From Lichenostomus cassidix (taxonomy: Eukaryota > Chordata > Aves > Passeriformes > Meliphagidae): a DNA stretch of 64,000 bases. The translations under genes and the position numbers were made by a program. Positions 1 to 10,654 of the stretch are shown here, piece by piece. Location of the stretch: NCBI GenBank assembly GCA_008360975.2, contig CM039210.1:12774293-12838292 (forward strand). The letters are read 5' to 3'. Below the pieces are notes generated by a model that saw only the letters and a program-made list of their open reading frames with translations, was not told where the DNA came from and searched no databases. The first letter of the stretch is position 1, and every line of letters starts with the position of its first letter.

Positions 1-1445
1 TTTTTTAAGTTCTGTTACTTTTATCTTCTGTTAAATTCTATCAAGGTTAAATTCTGTTCATTTCCAGTAATGTTAATTTTAGGTTTTATCTAGTTTACAT
101 TTTGTTGCATTTTGCTCATTTATTTTAAAGAACACAGTTTTTCTGCCGTGAAGATAAGATGAAGATTTAAGACAGAAACCTTCCTGATGAAAATTTAGCA
201 GTGTAAACACACAGTCTGTGAGATGCTTACTGTAGTCAAGACCTCTAGATGCCCAGTTGTTTTAAATTTGTTAGTTTATATTATTATTCACAAAAACCTT
301 TGCAGTTTTGTCTTCCACAGGTGAAGCAGAGGAGGGAGTGAGGGTTTCAAACAGTGCTGCACGTGCACAATTCAGTTATTTAAGATTTGTCTATAGTACC
401 ATTGATTGTTTGGTTGAAGTTGGATGATAATGCCCACTGCTTTCAGGTATTTCACGTTACCTTCCGTAGTTATCTGCAAAAACAGTATCATTTTAAAACA
501 CTTTCCTAATTGATATCAATAGAAGCTTGTTTATAAAATGTTCTAAAGAAACCCTCCTAGTTAAGGCCTGGGCTCTGGCCAAGCCCTAGTCCTAACTAGT
601 TGGGAAATATGCCATCAGTCCCAGGTGTTTCTGCACAAAAAATGTGATCGAGTCACTTTGACTTGCTAAATTAAGCTTATAAAAGCTAGACTTTCTTCCA
701 GGTAAACTTGGAATCCTTGCCCGGGAAAGGTTCCCCAAGCCCTACCTGTGAAATTAAGTTCCCCAGCAAATGCAGTCCCTAAGTGATGGCAAAATAGTTA
801 AGCAATTAATAATGTATTTTCTTAAGTAAGCTTGTTGTTTCATTCCATGTATTATACCTTTGTGTCATTTTTACCTTTTTATAATAAGAAACACATCTTG
901 CCAAAAAGAGGGGGAGTATAACCTCTTACAACTAGACAATGCAATATTTGCACAAAATTTTTTTTTTGTGTGTATAAAAATGTAATTTCGCTTTTTAAAA
1001 CAGTTATTGTATTGACAATTCTAAAAATGTTGCTAATAGAGCTGCAATAGATTTTCTCTTATGAGCCAAAAAACATAGCTACGAAGAATTTGAAGAAATG
1101 TGCTGTATGAACTTTCTGACCACTCAAAGTCCATTTCACTGACAACTTACTACACCACCTGTCAAGACAACTACGAGTAGCCAATGGCCATGGACTTGCC
1201 AAGTAGTTAAAGAGTTTAAGGATTACTGAATAGTTGAAAACCCTAATCCAAGCAACTGTATTCATTTTAATTGTAGCTTTGCTATTTTTAACAATTTTGC
1301 CATGTACAGTGCCTTATGCTAGTTAGGAGTTTTTATACTAATAATTGTAGTGATAAGAATTGCTTATAGCTGCATCACAAAGCAAATTGATCAGACAGCA
1401 GACAGCTAACAAGGTCTTGCTCGCACAAAAGGAGAAAGGGGGAAT
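1..1445. other. Left-edge AT-rich stretch, probably partly provirus interior
   Basis: No exon or coding domain is recognised here. The right end carries a purine-rich run at about 1425-1445 directly in front of an LTR start, which looks like a retroviral polypurine tract. At least the last part is therefore probably the 3' interior of a degraded provirus whose 5' end lies left of the window. The missing upstream part of the interrupted HMGCR exon should lie beyond that 5' end. The rest is AT-rich and could be HMGCR intron or decayed retroviral sequence. Confidence 0.35.
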
Positions 1446-1805
1446 TGTTACAGAATGGCTCCAAGATCACGGTCATGAATCCTTAGGAGGCTTGTGCGAG
1501 CAAAGCCAGTGTTAGCTGAAGTTGGCCATACAGGCCGCAGCAGTAAGATGGATGTGGGGCATGCTGACAGGACAGAGTGCCCTTGAGCTCTGGGAAAGTA
1601 CCGGGGGGGGGGGAACTTGTGATTAAGAAGAATGAGGAGGAACCCTGAAAGCGTGAGAATGGAATGCAATGGAATGCAGATTGTAACTTTTAGTAGTAAG
1701 CATAAGCACTTGTAACAGTATATAAGCCACGCATACCGTGAAATAAAGGGAGCTTGCTTATAACTCATATTGAGTCTTTGCATGTTTCCTCCTCGCCTCC
1801 CAGCA
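1446..1805 (+). mobile_element. LTR (probable 3' LTR of a provirus) ending inside HMGCR exon
   Basis: The element starts TGTTACAG immediately after a purine tract. It contains a TATA-like GTATATAAG near 1718 and AATAAA near 1742, and it stops at about 1805 in CCCAGCA. Directly after it comes AAGATAACCCT, which matches the coding sequence of the penultimate HMGCR exon (Lys-Asp-Asn-Pro). The LTR therefore abuts coding sequence. Because the upstream partner LTR is outside the window, its target-site duplication cannot be checked. The exact 3' boundary is uncertain by a few bases. Confidence 0.6.
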
Positions 1806-1816
1806 AAGATAACCCT

Positions 1817-2422
1817 TGTTGTGATAATAGCTGCAGGTCCCCCACACCCCTTTCTTAATGAGTGTACTTGTCACCTATTGTCCTGCCATCCCCTAACTCC
1901 ACGTGGCCCTGGTCACTCCCTCGGGTTTTCCCTATTGGTTCCTGTACCCTAACTCTGCCCATGTACCTCCCCTGTGCCCAGAGGTCTCTGGGCCAATGTG
2001 CTGTCCCCACCCCTCTCTGTTTCCCTATAAAACCTCCTCACCCTTTGCCATCTTATGGTCTATGCTCCGCATATCTATGCAGCATGTGTGTCTATGCATG
2101 TGGCTGTCTATGCACCACACTTGCCTGTGCATGTGAGGCCTTCACCCACGAGGCATCTCTGCTTCTGGGAGGTCGTTGGCCTCTGCTGCACCATGCGAAT
2201 AAACATCTTCCATGGACACGACGCATAGACCCTCCTCACCTCCTTTATCATCGCCGGTTGTGGAAGCAGACCAGAGAAACTGAGCTAGCCCTATGGCTCC
2301 CCGGCCGGTCAGAGCGCAGTGTGCGGCCCTGGAACGGAGGGTTTGGTGCACTGAGGTGCTGAACTGGGCTGGGTAGAGAAGCTCTCTGTAAGGTCTGCTA
2401 TAACATCCCTTAAACCGCAACA
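1817..2422 (+). mobile_element. Solo LTR inside HMGCR penultimate exon, 6-bp TSD
   Basis: The ends form a perfect short inverted repeat (TGTTG at 1817, CAACA at 2422). The element is flanked by AACCCT at 1811-1816 and 2423-2428, a 6-bp target-site duplication as in ERVK/alpha-beta-type elements. Internally there is CTATAAAAC near 2023 and AATAAA near 2197, so it lies in the same orientation as HMGCR. Removing the LTR and one copy of the duplication joins the HMGCR codons in frame, which proves insertion into a coding exon. Confidence 0.9.
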
Positions 2423-2547
2423 AACCCTGGTGAAAATGCCCATCAGCTTGCTAAAATTTTATGTGCTACAGTGATGGCAGGGGAATTATCACTAAAGGCA
2501 GCTCTTGCAGCTGGGCATCTAGTCAAAAGCCACATGATTCACCACAG
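2423..2547 (+). pseudogene. HMGCR: HMGCR penultimate exon, 3' portion
   Basis: Open in one frame, it encodes the family segment running from PGEN through TVMAGELSL to [10 protein letters not shown], and ends AG followed by GTACAT, a valid donor. The catalytic histidine of the KSH motif (His866 in human) is kept. Differences from the vertebrate pattern include Lys in place of Met after GELSL and His for Asn before the final Arg. The reading frame has no stop here; damage comes from the inserted LTRs. Confidence 0.9.
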
Positions 2548-2690
2548 GTACATGCAAAAATTTAAATCTTTCTCTGCAGTTCTGCCCTTCTTCCACGTAC
2601 ACAAGACTCAATAATTGCATGAATAATTGTACCATAATAGCAGTGTATCATTCAAACTGTCTAATATAGTTATTTTACTGTTTTTCTTAG

Positions 2691-2745
2691 GCCAAAAATA
2701 AATCTACAGGATCTTCTAGGAATCTGCACTGAGAAGGCAGCTTGA
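2691..2745 (+). pseudogene. HMGCR: HMGCR last coding exon
   Basis: It is preceded by TTTTTCTTAG (acceptor) and ends in TGA at 2743-2745. The first base completes the Arg codon split by the intron; the encoded tail is PKINLQDLLGICTEKAA. Mammalian HMGCR has Ser at the first full position (Ser872, the AMPK phosphorylation site) and Gln, Thr and Lys where this copy has Leu, Ile and Glu. Four changes in seventeen residues of a strongly conserved tail fit relaxed selection. Confidence 0.9.
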
Positions 2746-3549
2746 ATACTAAAGCAGATTTGAAATGAAGAATTGTTCTAGCAATTGATCAGGTGCATGG
2801 GCAAGGGGAGAGAATCTGATGTTTAGAATGAAAATCACTTTCAATTCAACTATTTCTGTGGAAGATAAACTGAGAGATAAATGGACTTGTGTGAAAATAT
2901 TTATGCTTTTGTCCTTCCTTATTGGTTAGAGATCACTTCATGAAAGAAGTCCTGTCAGCTTTCTTGAAAATTGTTTTGGAATTCTGTACTCCTGCACATT
3001 ATTTTCTGAAGGTCCATCTTATGTTTTTACATGTCTAGATTATTTTGACTAGTAAGCTCTTGGTATGTACCAAGCTGAAAAGTAATCTAATGTACTTTAT
3101 ATATATTAATAAACTAAAAAGTTGGTCTGAACTTGGCTTGAATGCATTGGTCCTTGCCATTTTTATTTTCTGCTTAGCCAAGTATGATTTTTAAAGTGAT
3201 GGCAAGCCTAATCACTTTCTATGAACTCTTAATTTTCATTTTGTTTCCACATAAAAATTAGGTCTTTGGCTTTGAGACAATTTTTTTGAATCATATTAGT
3301 TTTATAGAAACCTCTATCTATAGATAGTACTTAAATTGCTGCCACTTCAGCTAAGTAGCATTCAGTGCTTTGACTCTGCAATTTAGGTTATTCATTCATG
3401 GAAAACTTGTGACCAACAAAGTGCTGAACTGTTAAATATAATTTGTATTGAAGTAGGGAAAAACAGTGTCTTCAACCATTTAGTCATTTTCTTCAATTAG
3501 AAATAATAGATATTGAAACTCCATAAACAATTACAGGTCAGACAGCTTA
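2746..3549 (+). other. HMGCR 3'UTR and downstream sequence
   Basis: Non-coding sequence following the HMGCR stop. An AATAAA at 3108-3113 is a candidate polyadenylation signal. No repeat element is recognised in this stretch, which suggests it is original host sequence. Confidence 0.5.
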
Positions 3550-3554
3550 GTAAT

Positions 3555-4146
3555 TGTCATGGTTTAACCCCAGCCAGCCACCAAGCCCCATGCAGACATT
3601 TGCTCACTTCCCCACCAGTGGGATCAGGGAGAAAATCAGAAGGGTAAAAGCCAGACAAATCGTGGGTTGATATAAAGACAGTTTAATAGGAAAAGCAAAA
3701 GCTGCACGCACACACAAGCAAAGCAAAAGAAGGAATTAATTCACTGTTTCCCATGGGCAGGCAGGTGTTCAGCCATCTCCAGAAGAGCAGGGCCCCATCA
3801 CATGTAACGGTTACTTGGGAAGACAAACACCATCACTCCAAATATCCACTCCCTTCCTCCTTCTTCCCCCTAGCTTTATATACTGAGCATGATGTCATAT
3901 GGTCTGCAATATCCCTTTGGTCAGTTGAGGTCAGCTGTATCTCCTCCTAGTTTCCCATGCACCCCCCAGCCCCTTTGACAGCATGTCTGTATGAAAAGCA
4001 GAAAAGGCCTTGGCTTTGTGTAAGCCCCGCTGAGCAATAACAAAAACATCTCTATATTATCAACCCTGCGTTCAGCACAAATCCAAAACATAGCCCCATA
4101 CCAGCCACTGTGAAGAAAATTAACTACCCCAACTGAAACCAGTGCA
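3555..4146 (-). mobile_element. Solo ERVL-type LTR, 5-bp TSD
   Basis: On the + strand it runs from TGTCATGG to AGTGCA and is flanked by GTAAT at 3550-3554 and 4147-4151, a perfect 5-bp target-site duplication. In reverse orientation it carries a TATATAAAG box and an ATTAAA signal. The sequence belongs to the very common avian ERVL LTR group with the GGTTTAACCCCAGCC end. No internal retroviral sequence remains, so it is a solo LTR. Confidence 0.85.
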
Positions 4147-4151
4147 GTAAT

Positions 4152-4581
4152 TCAAGCAAATGAAGGTTCTCAAAATTGTTTGAAAGCACTCCTATTAAAA
4201 AAAAAAGAAATCCAGAACAAATGTTTACACTTCTCCTAAAATAAGTCTTTTACAAACACACTGTACCTTATATTCCTATTTTTTTAACTCTTTGACACTT
4301 ATTCCCCAGTAATAGGTGTGTATCCACTGTCTAAACTGTGATAAAATGAAGCCAGAATAACACACTGTTCTTTAAAAGGAATTAAAATATAAAAATAAAG
4401 TTTAACGATATTTTAAGGGGGGTGTATTTATGTTAAGAAGAAATCTTGTCCTTATTTTCCTGAAAAGTACTAATTAAGGAAATTCAGTGAAATGACACTC
4501 TAATGCAACAAGCAGTTTTTTTAATTAAGGTACTGTACTTGGACGAGTGAGGCAGTCTTGGGTGTTTTTAATGTAATACCA
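4152..4581. other. Unannotated AT-rich intergenic DNA
   Basis: AT-rich sequence with short homopolymers. I see no exon, repeat element or RNA gene in it. Confidence 0.4.
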
Positions 4582-4772
4582 CAGAACCACACAGAATCAC
4601 AGAATGGTTTTGACTGGAAGGGACCCCAAAGCTCATCTAGTTCAAAACTCACCACCATGGGCAGGGACACCTTCTACTAGACCAGGTTGCTCAGGGCTCC
4701 ATCCAACCTGGCCTTGAACAACTCTAGGGAAGGGGCATCCACAACTTCTCTGGACAACCTGTTCCACAGAAA
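4582..4772 (-). mobile_element. CR1 LINE 3'-end fragment
   Basis: The sequence from ACAGAATCACAGAATGG through the segments about assigning the insect-like 'contact'-style 3' consensus to CTGTTCCA matches the terminal CR1 region in reverse orientation, including the repeated AGAATCACAGAAT tail. It is a 5'-truncated copy of about 190 bp, the usual fate of CR1 insertions. No coding part is included. Confidence 0.8.
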
Positions 4773-6140
4773 ATCTAGGTTTATTCTGATTTGATTCACC
4801 TTTGGAAAGATTGCTAAATGCATCACCCTGCCTAGTTAATCACAGGAGGATAATTGTTAATGGTAGCTTAATTAATTGTTGATGATTTTTTTTTTGTTTG
4901 GGGGGGAGGGAATCTGGATTGGACTGGGTTTCTTACAGAAATGCAGCAGCATCCCTAAAGGGGTGCCTAGCAGAAGTGCTCTTCTAATGTGCAAATTTGA
5001 TATAAATCATTATGGATTGTTTTGTAGTACATCAGCACACTAATATAATTTGCAATGAGCTCATGAAGCTAATGTGCAAGCATGAAGAGGTATCATATGC
5101 TGGATATGTTATAATACTATGTAAATATCATTAGTGTTTATCTTCCTGCAGTATTGTCCTTAATAGCTACCATTTTATTTAAGGAAAGTTGGATCTAATT
5201 TGTTTCTGTGTTTGTTCAGTGATCTTATTTAAAGTAACACTGTACTAGCAATAAATGGTGGTTCAGTGTTCATTTTGGAGGATTTAACTGACATTGTCTT
5301 GTAGAATTAACACTTTGTATTATTACTAAATTCCGTACATTTTGGTACAGCACTACATTTTCAGTTTCAGTAAAACAATGGAAAACACTGGTTTAATTGT
5401 GACATTTTAAGCTTACTTTATGGCTTAGTGAAATAACATTAAAAAATGGGGTAAGGAAAATGAGACTTGCATACAGTACTAAATGTAGTGGGGATATGAT
5501 ACCAGAACCTCTCACCTTGTTTGCAGAAGCCTGTACACATTTTTTATCCTCGAACCTAAATTATGCAGTTTGCCCAAATGGGAGAACTAATTTGCTTCAC
5601 CATTAGTAATATTCTCTGTTGAGGCCTATTTTGGTGTTTCTCCTATCTTCAGAAATCTGTTGAATTATACTTTAGGTAGTTTCTAACCAAAGTCTCAAAC
5701 GCATTTTTTGATCTGTTAACTTTGCTACCTGAATCTTAAACGCTGATTTCACCAGGAAAATATCATTTGATCAAAATACACTGTACTGCATATTCTTGCA
5801 AGACAGGTTAAGCTGGAAGAGTAAGAGAACCTGTTAGTACCACATCAAAAACTGTTTGAAATTCTTATCGGAATTTTTATTATCATAGTGCATGTTAGCA
5901 GTGAAGTGGTTAAGCTTTTAGTCAATACCCCACTACCAATCCTGAAACCTATAAAAAATTTGGATCTGTAATCCAGGATAGAGATTCACCAGCCCATGAC
6001 TGTTCATTTTCTGTAAAAGGTTAAAAGAACAGATCCAACTTCCCCCCAGCCTCTTTTTTTCCTCTTCTCTGTCGGCGATTGAGAAACAGACTCCACTGGA
6101 TGCAAGCAAAGCTGATTTTTTTCCAGGCAACACTGCCCTT
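4773..6140. other. Unannotated intergenic DNA
   Basis: AT-rich sequence without recognisable exons or repeat boundaries. The last 200 bases approach an LTR-like block and may be its interior. Confidence 0.35.
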
Positions 6141-6149
6141 TATAATGCC

Positions 6150-6520
6150 ATACAAACAACCAGTGATTCGCCCCAATCGAGCCCAGAGACACTGCAGAGA
6201 CCAAGTCAGAAACGTGGGTATTTGCTTTATTCGATGCACTGGGTGTGTGGGAATTTTCTCCACCAAACACACACCCCTCAGTACCTCCAAAGACACAGTG
6301 TTATAGGTAAAATTCATGAATATTCATTACATTCCCCAGGATAGGAGTGGTTATACAAATAATTTCTCAGAAGTCATTAATATCATTAGCATGTGCACCA
6401 CGCATGCTCTGTATGTCCTGGTGGTCTTTGGAGACCCCCAAAGACCCCTCCAGGGTGAAGGTCCTAGTAGTCTTCATCACAATTCACTTTTCATCCTTTT
6501 CCTCTGGAGCATTCGTGGTC
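6150..6520 (-). mobile_element. LTR-like fragment
   Basis: Read on the minus strand, it contains a U3-like stretch, an AATAAA signal (near 6222) and a pyrimidine-rich U5-like segment. It sits directly against the well-bounded LTR at 6531. Boundaries and family are not established; it may be an older LTR into which the neighbour inserted. Confidence 0.35.
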
Positions 6521-6530
6521 CTTCATGGGA

Positions 6531-7064
6531 TATGGCGTTGCGTCCCCGAAAAGCAGCCGAAAGCCCCAATGCCACACCGAAAGGCAGTCGGCTGCGCCAG
6601 ATGCGCGCCAGGCTGCACCGGGGCGGGGGAGCATGCAGGGGAGGCGTGGAGCTCGGGGGACAGAAGCTCAGCAGGAAACGAGGTGGGACAAAGAAATGTA
6701 CGGACGCAGTCTGATCTTCCAGGGAATTTATTAGGATCTTCGGGTGAGGGTCCAGGGACGGCAAAAGGGGACGGAGAACAGGGGACAGGCGGAGGGGCTG
6801 AAAGCCCATAGACTGCGACCCCGAACACAGGCTTGCAGGGGATTATAAGGGAAGGGAAAAGGGGAGGAGTTAGCTCCAGAGAGCCAACCCGGGAGGGCCA
6901 GAGGGAAGAAGGAAAGGGGTCTGCACCAATAGACTTCTGATAGGGGAGGGTACATAATTCAAAAGAACCAATAACATACAGAGCTAAGGAGAACAAAGGA
7001 GAAACTTCTGGAACGCAAGCCACATGGGGGGGGGAGAGTGCAGAGCCACTGATACACTTCTACA
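6531..7064 (-). mobile_element. Solo LTR, GC-rich, 6-bp TSD
   Basis: Flanked by ATGGGA at 6525-6530 and 7065-7070. On the minus strand it begins TGTAGAAG, has TTATAAT and, further on, TAATAAATT as TATA-like and polyadenylation signals. The downstream end is CpG- and GC-rich. The left terminal dinucleotide is TA rather than the expected TG on the + strand, so the exact end is off by a base or has mutated. Six-base duplication suggests an ERVK-type integrase. Confidence 0.7.
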
Positions 7065-7070
7065 ATGGGA

Positions 7071-9314
7071 TGATTCAGCGGTTTCTGTGCTGGTTTTAAA
7101 TGCATGCTTGTACATCTTAGCTGATAAGCCATCAGGCCAGAGCTATTATCTACTGTTTGAATTTGAATTAGAGCTCAGCCTTCAGCCCTGGACAGGTGCC
7201 GTGCTGGTGGAAGGGGGCAAAAACTCAAAGAAACAAGTGCAAATAGATTTGGGTTTTCTATTTGACCACTTCTTTCTGACCAGCAATCAGTTTCACAACT
7301 CCTTTTCTCCCCAGCAACACAGTGTCCTGCATGCAGTGTCCTTGTCCAACCTCCTGTTACATACTAGTAGCCAGACGTGCAGGTTAAACTGTTCCATTCT
7401 TATCAAGGTCTCAGTTCCTTGCTTCCTCTGCAGGTTTATCTCTCCCAAGGCTTAACATTCACCGAGGCCAAAAGATCACTGCTGCTATCCATGCTGCTAG
7501 GGGCTAATTCCCCCACATTCTCCTCACTTGTAGTTCAACTCCTGTGTTTGATGTTGGTTATATCCATCAGTCTGTAATCTGACATAAAATGCAGTCTGCA
7601 TTCTTTATGTTTCCTCAGTACTGCAGGTTTTATACCAGAATCGGAGGTTACCATTCCATGTGTTAGAGAGTTTAGGGAACTGAAGGGTTCTTATTTCCCT
7701 GCATACACTACAGTACCGTATTTCAATATCACTGCAAAATTTGTGTAGCAAGACTGTTTCAGTAGAAGTCCTGTTTGTTTTGATTTCTTGACAAAACCAA
7801 ACCAGCTGTCTGGCATCAAGTTTTTAGAGCTGCAGCAACCTAAATGCTATAGTATTACAATCGATATACTTTTTCAAATATTTCAAAACTGTAAAAATGG
7901 TGTATTTGAGTCTAGCAACTAGTTTGCTTCTCTCTTTACCTAGATTGCCTCCTTTCTTCAGTGTCCTGAATCTACTTCCCCCCTCCTGCTACACACCATT
8001 CCTCTTGTTGTCTGGTGTCAGGTTCAGAGCTGAGGCTTGAAAGTTATGCAGCTCCAGCTGTATATAATTACACAACTTTTGTCCACCTTGATTTCTCTCA
8101 GTCAGCTTTTTTATTGAGGAATTCAAGTGTATCCAAACTCTGGGTGTGTTTATACACAGCACTGTTTGGACAATTCCCATTCTTGGCATAAAACCTGCTC
8201 ATAAGGCAAATATGGCTCTGAGAAAATCTGTGGTAAATGGCCCATTATCCCACTCTTTTCAGTGGCCTCCTTTCTGCTGTTACTACTTATAGTACTTTTA
8301 AGATACTGCATCATCATTTTCTCTACATCTCTTCTGGAACATGGTTTACCGTCTTTGAGGTTCTGTTCTTTTCCCTTGCTCACTTTGATTAAAGAAGGTT
8401 TGCACCATGCAATTGTGCCAAAGCAGGTTCTTTCACCTGGTGTGCAGGAGCCCAATCCCCACACAGAGGTGAGGTATTTGATTTATTTACAGTCCTGTGC
8501 AGAAAGGGGTGCTGGGTGACAAATCCACAAAGCCAACACGACTGCCAAAACTTTTCACTATTGGTTTGCTAAAGTGTATAAAGGCATTAATGTTCATTGG
8601 CTGCAAGTTACAAAGCTCTCTTATTAACTAATATTCTATCTTGGTTAAATGATTCCCTCACTTCTTATGCCAAATAGTCCACATACTCAGTCTTTCTCTT
8701 CTTTTGGGTTGGGGGGTTTCTTGGGTTGGTGGTCTGTGAGTCACTGTTTGCAATCTTCCCCTGCCAGAATTACCTTTTACCCAGTCAGAGCTGATTCAGC
8801 ACAGTTGCTGAGTTGGTTTTATTAGTTTCTTCCTTATCTTGGGAGTTCTGCCAAATGTCTTTGTGACCTGTAAATTCTGCATTCTTTGTGTCCACTATCA
8901 GTGATAGATCCTTCTCTTCAATCTATGTTAACCTCCCCCTAGGCCTACGATCATTGAAACATGTCAAACCCGAAACCCTAAATAGGCAATTCTACCGACA
9001 AGTAATTTATCTTTTTAACACCTGGACATCACAATGACATCTTGCTGAAACAAGATGATGATGGTTTAGGCTTCAAGTGGTGTAATTTTTATAGCAACAG
9101 CTTCTCTGTTCCACAGATCCTCTCTCTTGCGTTGTGGGAAGCTCATATTAATGGCAGGTGCATCTTGCCTTACTTGAAAATTATCATCTTAAAATTGAAG
9201 TTTTCCACCTTAAAAATCTGCTTGCTGCAGTGGACCACAAAGAAAAACTATTGCTGGAAGAACAGCCTCCTGCTTCAGTCAGGCAGCCCTTGAGATTTGG
9301 GACAGGGATATTTG
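7071..9314. other. Unassigned intergenic stretch, partly LTR-like
   Basis: No open frame of credible coding character and no recognised exon. Sections around 7140-7560 and 8430-8950 have the mixed pyrimidine-rich composition of decayed LTRs, but I could not find termini or target duplications. Confidence 0.3.
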
Positions 9315-9319
9315 GAGTG

Positions 9320-10046
9320 TGTCTTGCATGGGAGACAGGAGTTTTATGTGTTTTGCAGTTTGACAGACTTTAAGATAGCTAGTTCCCCAAGACTTAGTCC
9401 CGTTCGCAAGATTCTTTGATACCTGGCCGATTTGTCTAAAAATACCATTTATTAGACACAGAACATAACAAACATACAAACATAGAACAGATTGACACAC
9501 ATAGACACACAATGAATACATAATTGCAACACTATAATAGATAAAAATGCAATTATGGGGTAAAACCTTGCTTGAACTATAAAAATAGTTAAAAATGCAA
9601 GAAATGCTTGCTTGAGCCAGCTGAAATGCAAGTTAAGAAAGGTACCTATAAGTTAGCCGGAATAATACAATCTAGGAAACTCGATGATCTTACCAAATCC
9701 AATTTTTGGAGCTGGGGATGCATCAGCGTCCTCACCCAATCCCTTGGGAAGTAACCACAGAGCTTGCGTCTAAGCTCAGGGGAGAAGACTTTACTTCACG
9801 CTCCAATGTCCATGTAGAAAGCTTCTACCTTTCTGAGATTTTGTGAGCTTTTTATAGGATAAAAGTGTGTATTTGTAGTCACTGAAAATTTCTCACATTC
9901 TCTCTACATTCCACAGGGGAGTGTCTTTTCAGACTTTCAGTCGCCAGCATTAGATAGCTGTTGAATAGGCTATCAACTTAAGTTGAGCCATCCATTTCTT
10001 GGGACTGATCAGAGAGAGAAGGGGGAGGGGGGAGCATCCTGCCACA
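9320..10046 (-). mobile_element. Solo LTR of TGTGGCAGGA family, 5-bp TSD
   Basis: Flanked by GAGTG at 9315-9319 and 10047-10051. Read on the minus strand it starts TGTGGCAGGATGCTCC and ends in CATGCAAGACA. It contains a TATAAAAAG-like box near 9850 and AATAAATGG near 9450 on that strand. The same family occurs at 34051, 42457, 56014 and 57693. Confidence 0.87.
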
Positions 10047-10118
10047 GAGTGATAGTGATGATGATGATTATGAAATTGTGGGGGACTTCCAAACAAAACT
10101 TCTAGGATTTGAATCACT

Positions 10119-10648
10119 GTATGGGCAGGTGTTCAGCCATCTCCAGGAGAGCAGGGCCCTATCATATGTCACGGTTACTTGGGAAGACAAACACCATCAC
10201 TCCAAATGTCCCTCCCTTCTTCCTTCTTTTCCCCAGCTTTATATATTGAGCATGATATCATATGGTCTGCAATATCCCTTTGGTCAGTTGAGGTCAGCTG
10301 TATGTCCTCCCAGTTTCCCATGCACCCCCCAGCCCCCTTGACAGCATGTCAGTATGAAAAGCAGAAAAGGCCTTGGCTTTGTATATGCCCTACTGAGCAA
10401 TAACAAACCCATCTCTATATTTAGCTCAATTGGTTAGAGCATGGTGTTAATAACACCAAGGTTGTGGGTTTGATCCCTGTATGGGCAATGCACTTAAAGA
10501 GTTGGACTTGATGATACTTGTGGGACCTTTCCAACTCAGAATATTCTGTGATTCTGTGATATTATCAACCCTTTGTTCAGCACAAATCCAAAACACAGCC
10601 CCATACTAGCAACTGTGAAGAAAATTAACTCTACCCCAGCCTAAACCA
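10119..10648 (-). mobile_element. Truncated ERVL-type LTR
   Basis: The sequence from GGGCAGGTGTTCAGCC to CAGCCTAAACCA closely parallels 3760-4137 of the LTR at 3555, in the same orientation, but it lacks the first part of that LTR. It is interrupted by a SINE at 10421-10560; the LTR resumes with ATTATCAACCC exactly where the 3555 copy is continuous. Confidence 0.8.
10421..10560 (+). mobile_element. tRNA-Ile-derived, CR1-tailed SINE (TguSINE1-like)
   Basis: The head (TTAGCTCAATTGGTTAGAGC and onward to a GGTTTGATCCC B-box) is a tRNA-Ile(AAT)-like pol III promoter region lacking the first bases of a real tRNA. It is followed by a CR1-like tail ending in repeated ATTCTGTG units. This head/tail structure is that of songbird TguSINE1, mobilised by CR1. 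It sits inside the LTR at 10119-10648, so it is younger than that LTR. Confidence 0.85.
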
Positions 10649-10654
10649 TCACAG

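Larger units (their letters stand above)
1805..2745 (+). pseudogene. HMGCR: HMGCR 3' end, disrupted by LTR insertions
   Basis: This is the end of 3-hydroxy-3-methylglutaryl-CoA reductase, the ER enzyme that makes mevalonate with NADPH. Two coding exons are recognisable: the penultimate one (1806-1816 plus 2423-2547) and the last (2691-2745, ending TGA), joined by a 143-bp intron with GT/AG ends. The translation follows the conserved C-terminus through the GHLVKSH segment holding the catalytic histidine. The penultimate exon is split by a 606-bp solo LTR and cut on its left by a second LTR, so the reading frame cannot be translated through. Several normally invariant residues are changed: Met to Lys in the helix before GHLVKSH, Ser872 (AMPK site in mammals) to Pro, and three more in the last exon. 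Calling it a non-functional, probably W-linked copy is inference; the breaks are direct observation. Confidence 0.88.

Noticed and set aside
1448..2423. Open frames of 60-166 codons on both strands
   Set aside because: They lie inside two LTRs and follow their composition.
6347..7023. Open frames of up to 166 codons on both strands
   Set aside because: All fall in the GC-rich LTR at 6531-7064, where low stop density is expected.
10421..10490. Possible tRNA-Ile gene
   Set aside because: The first bases of the acceptor stem are missing and the sequence runs straight into a CR1-type tail, so it is a SINE head.
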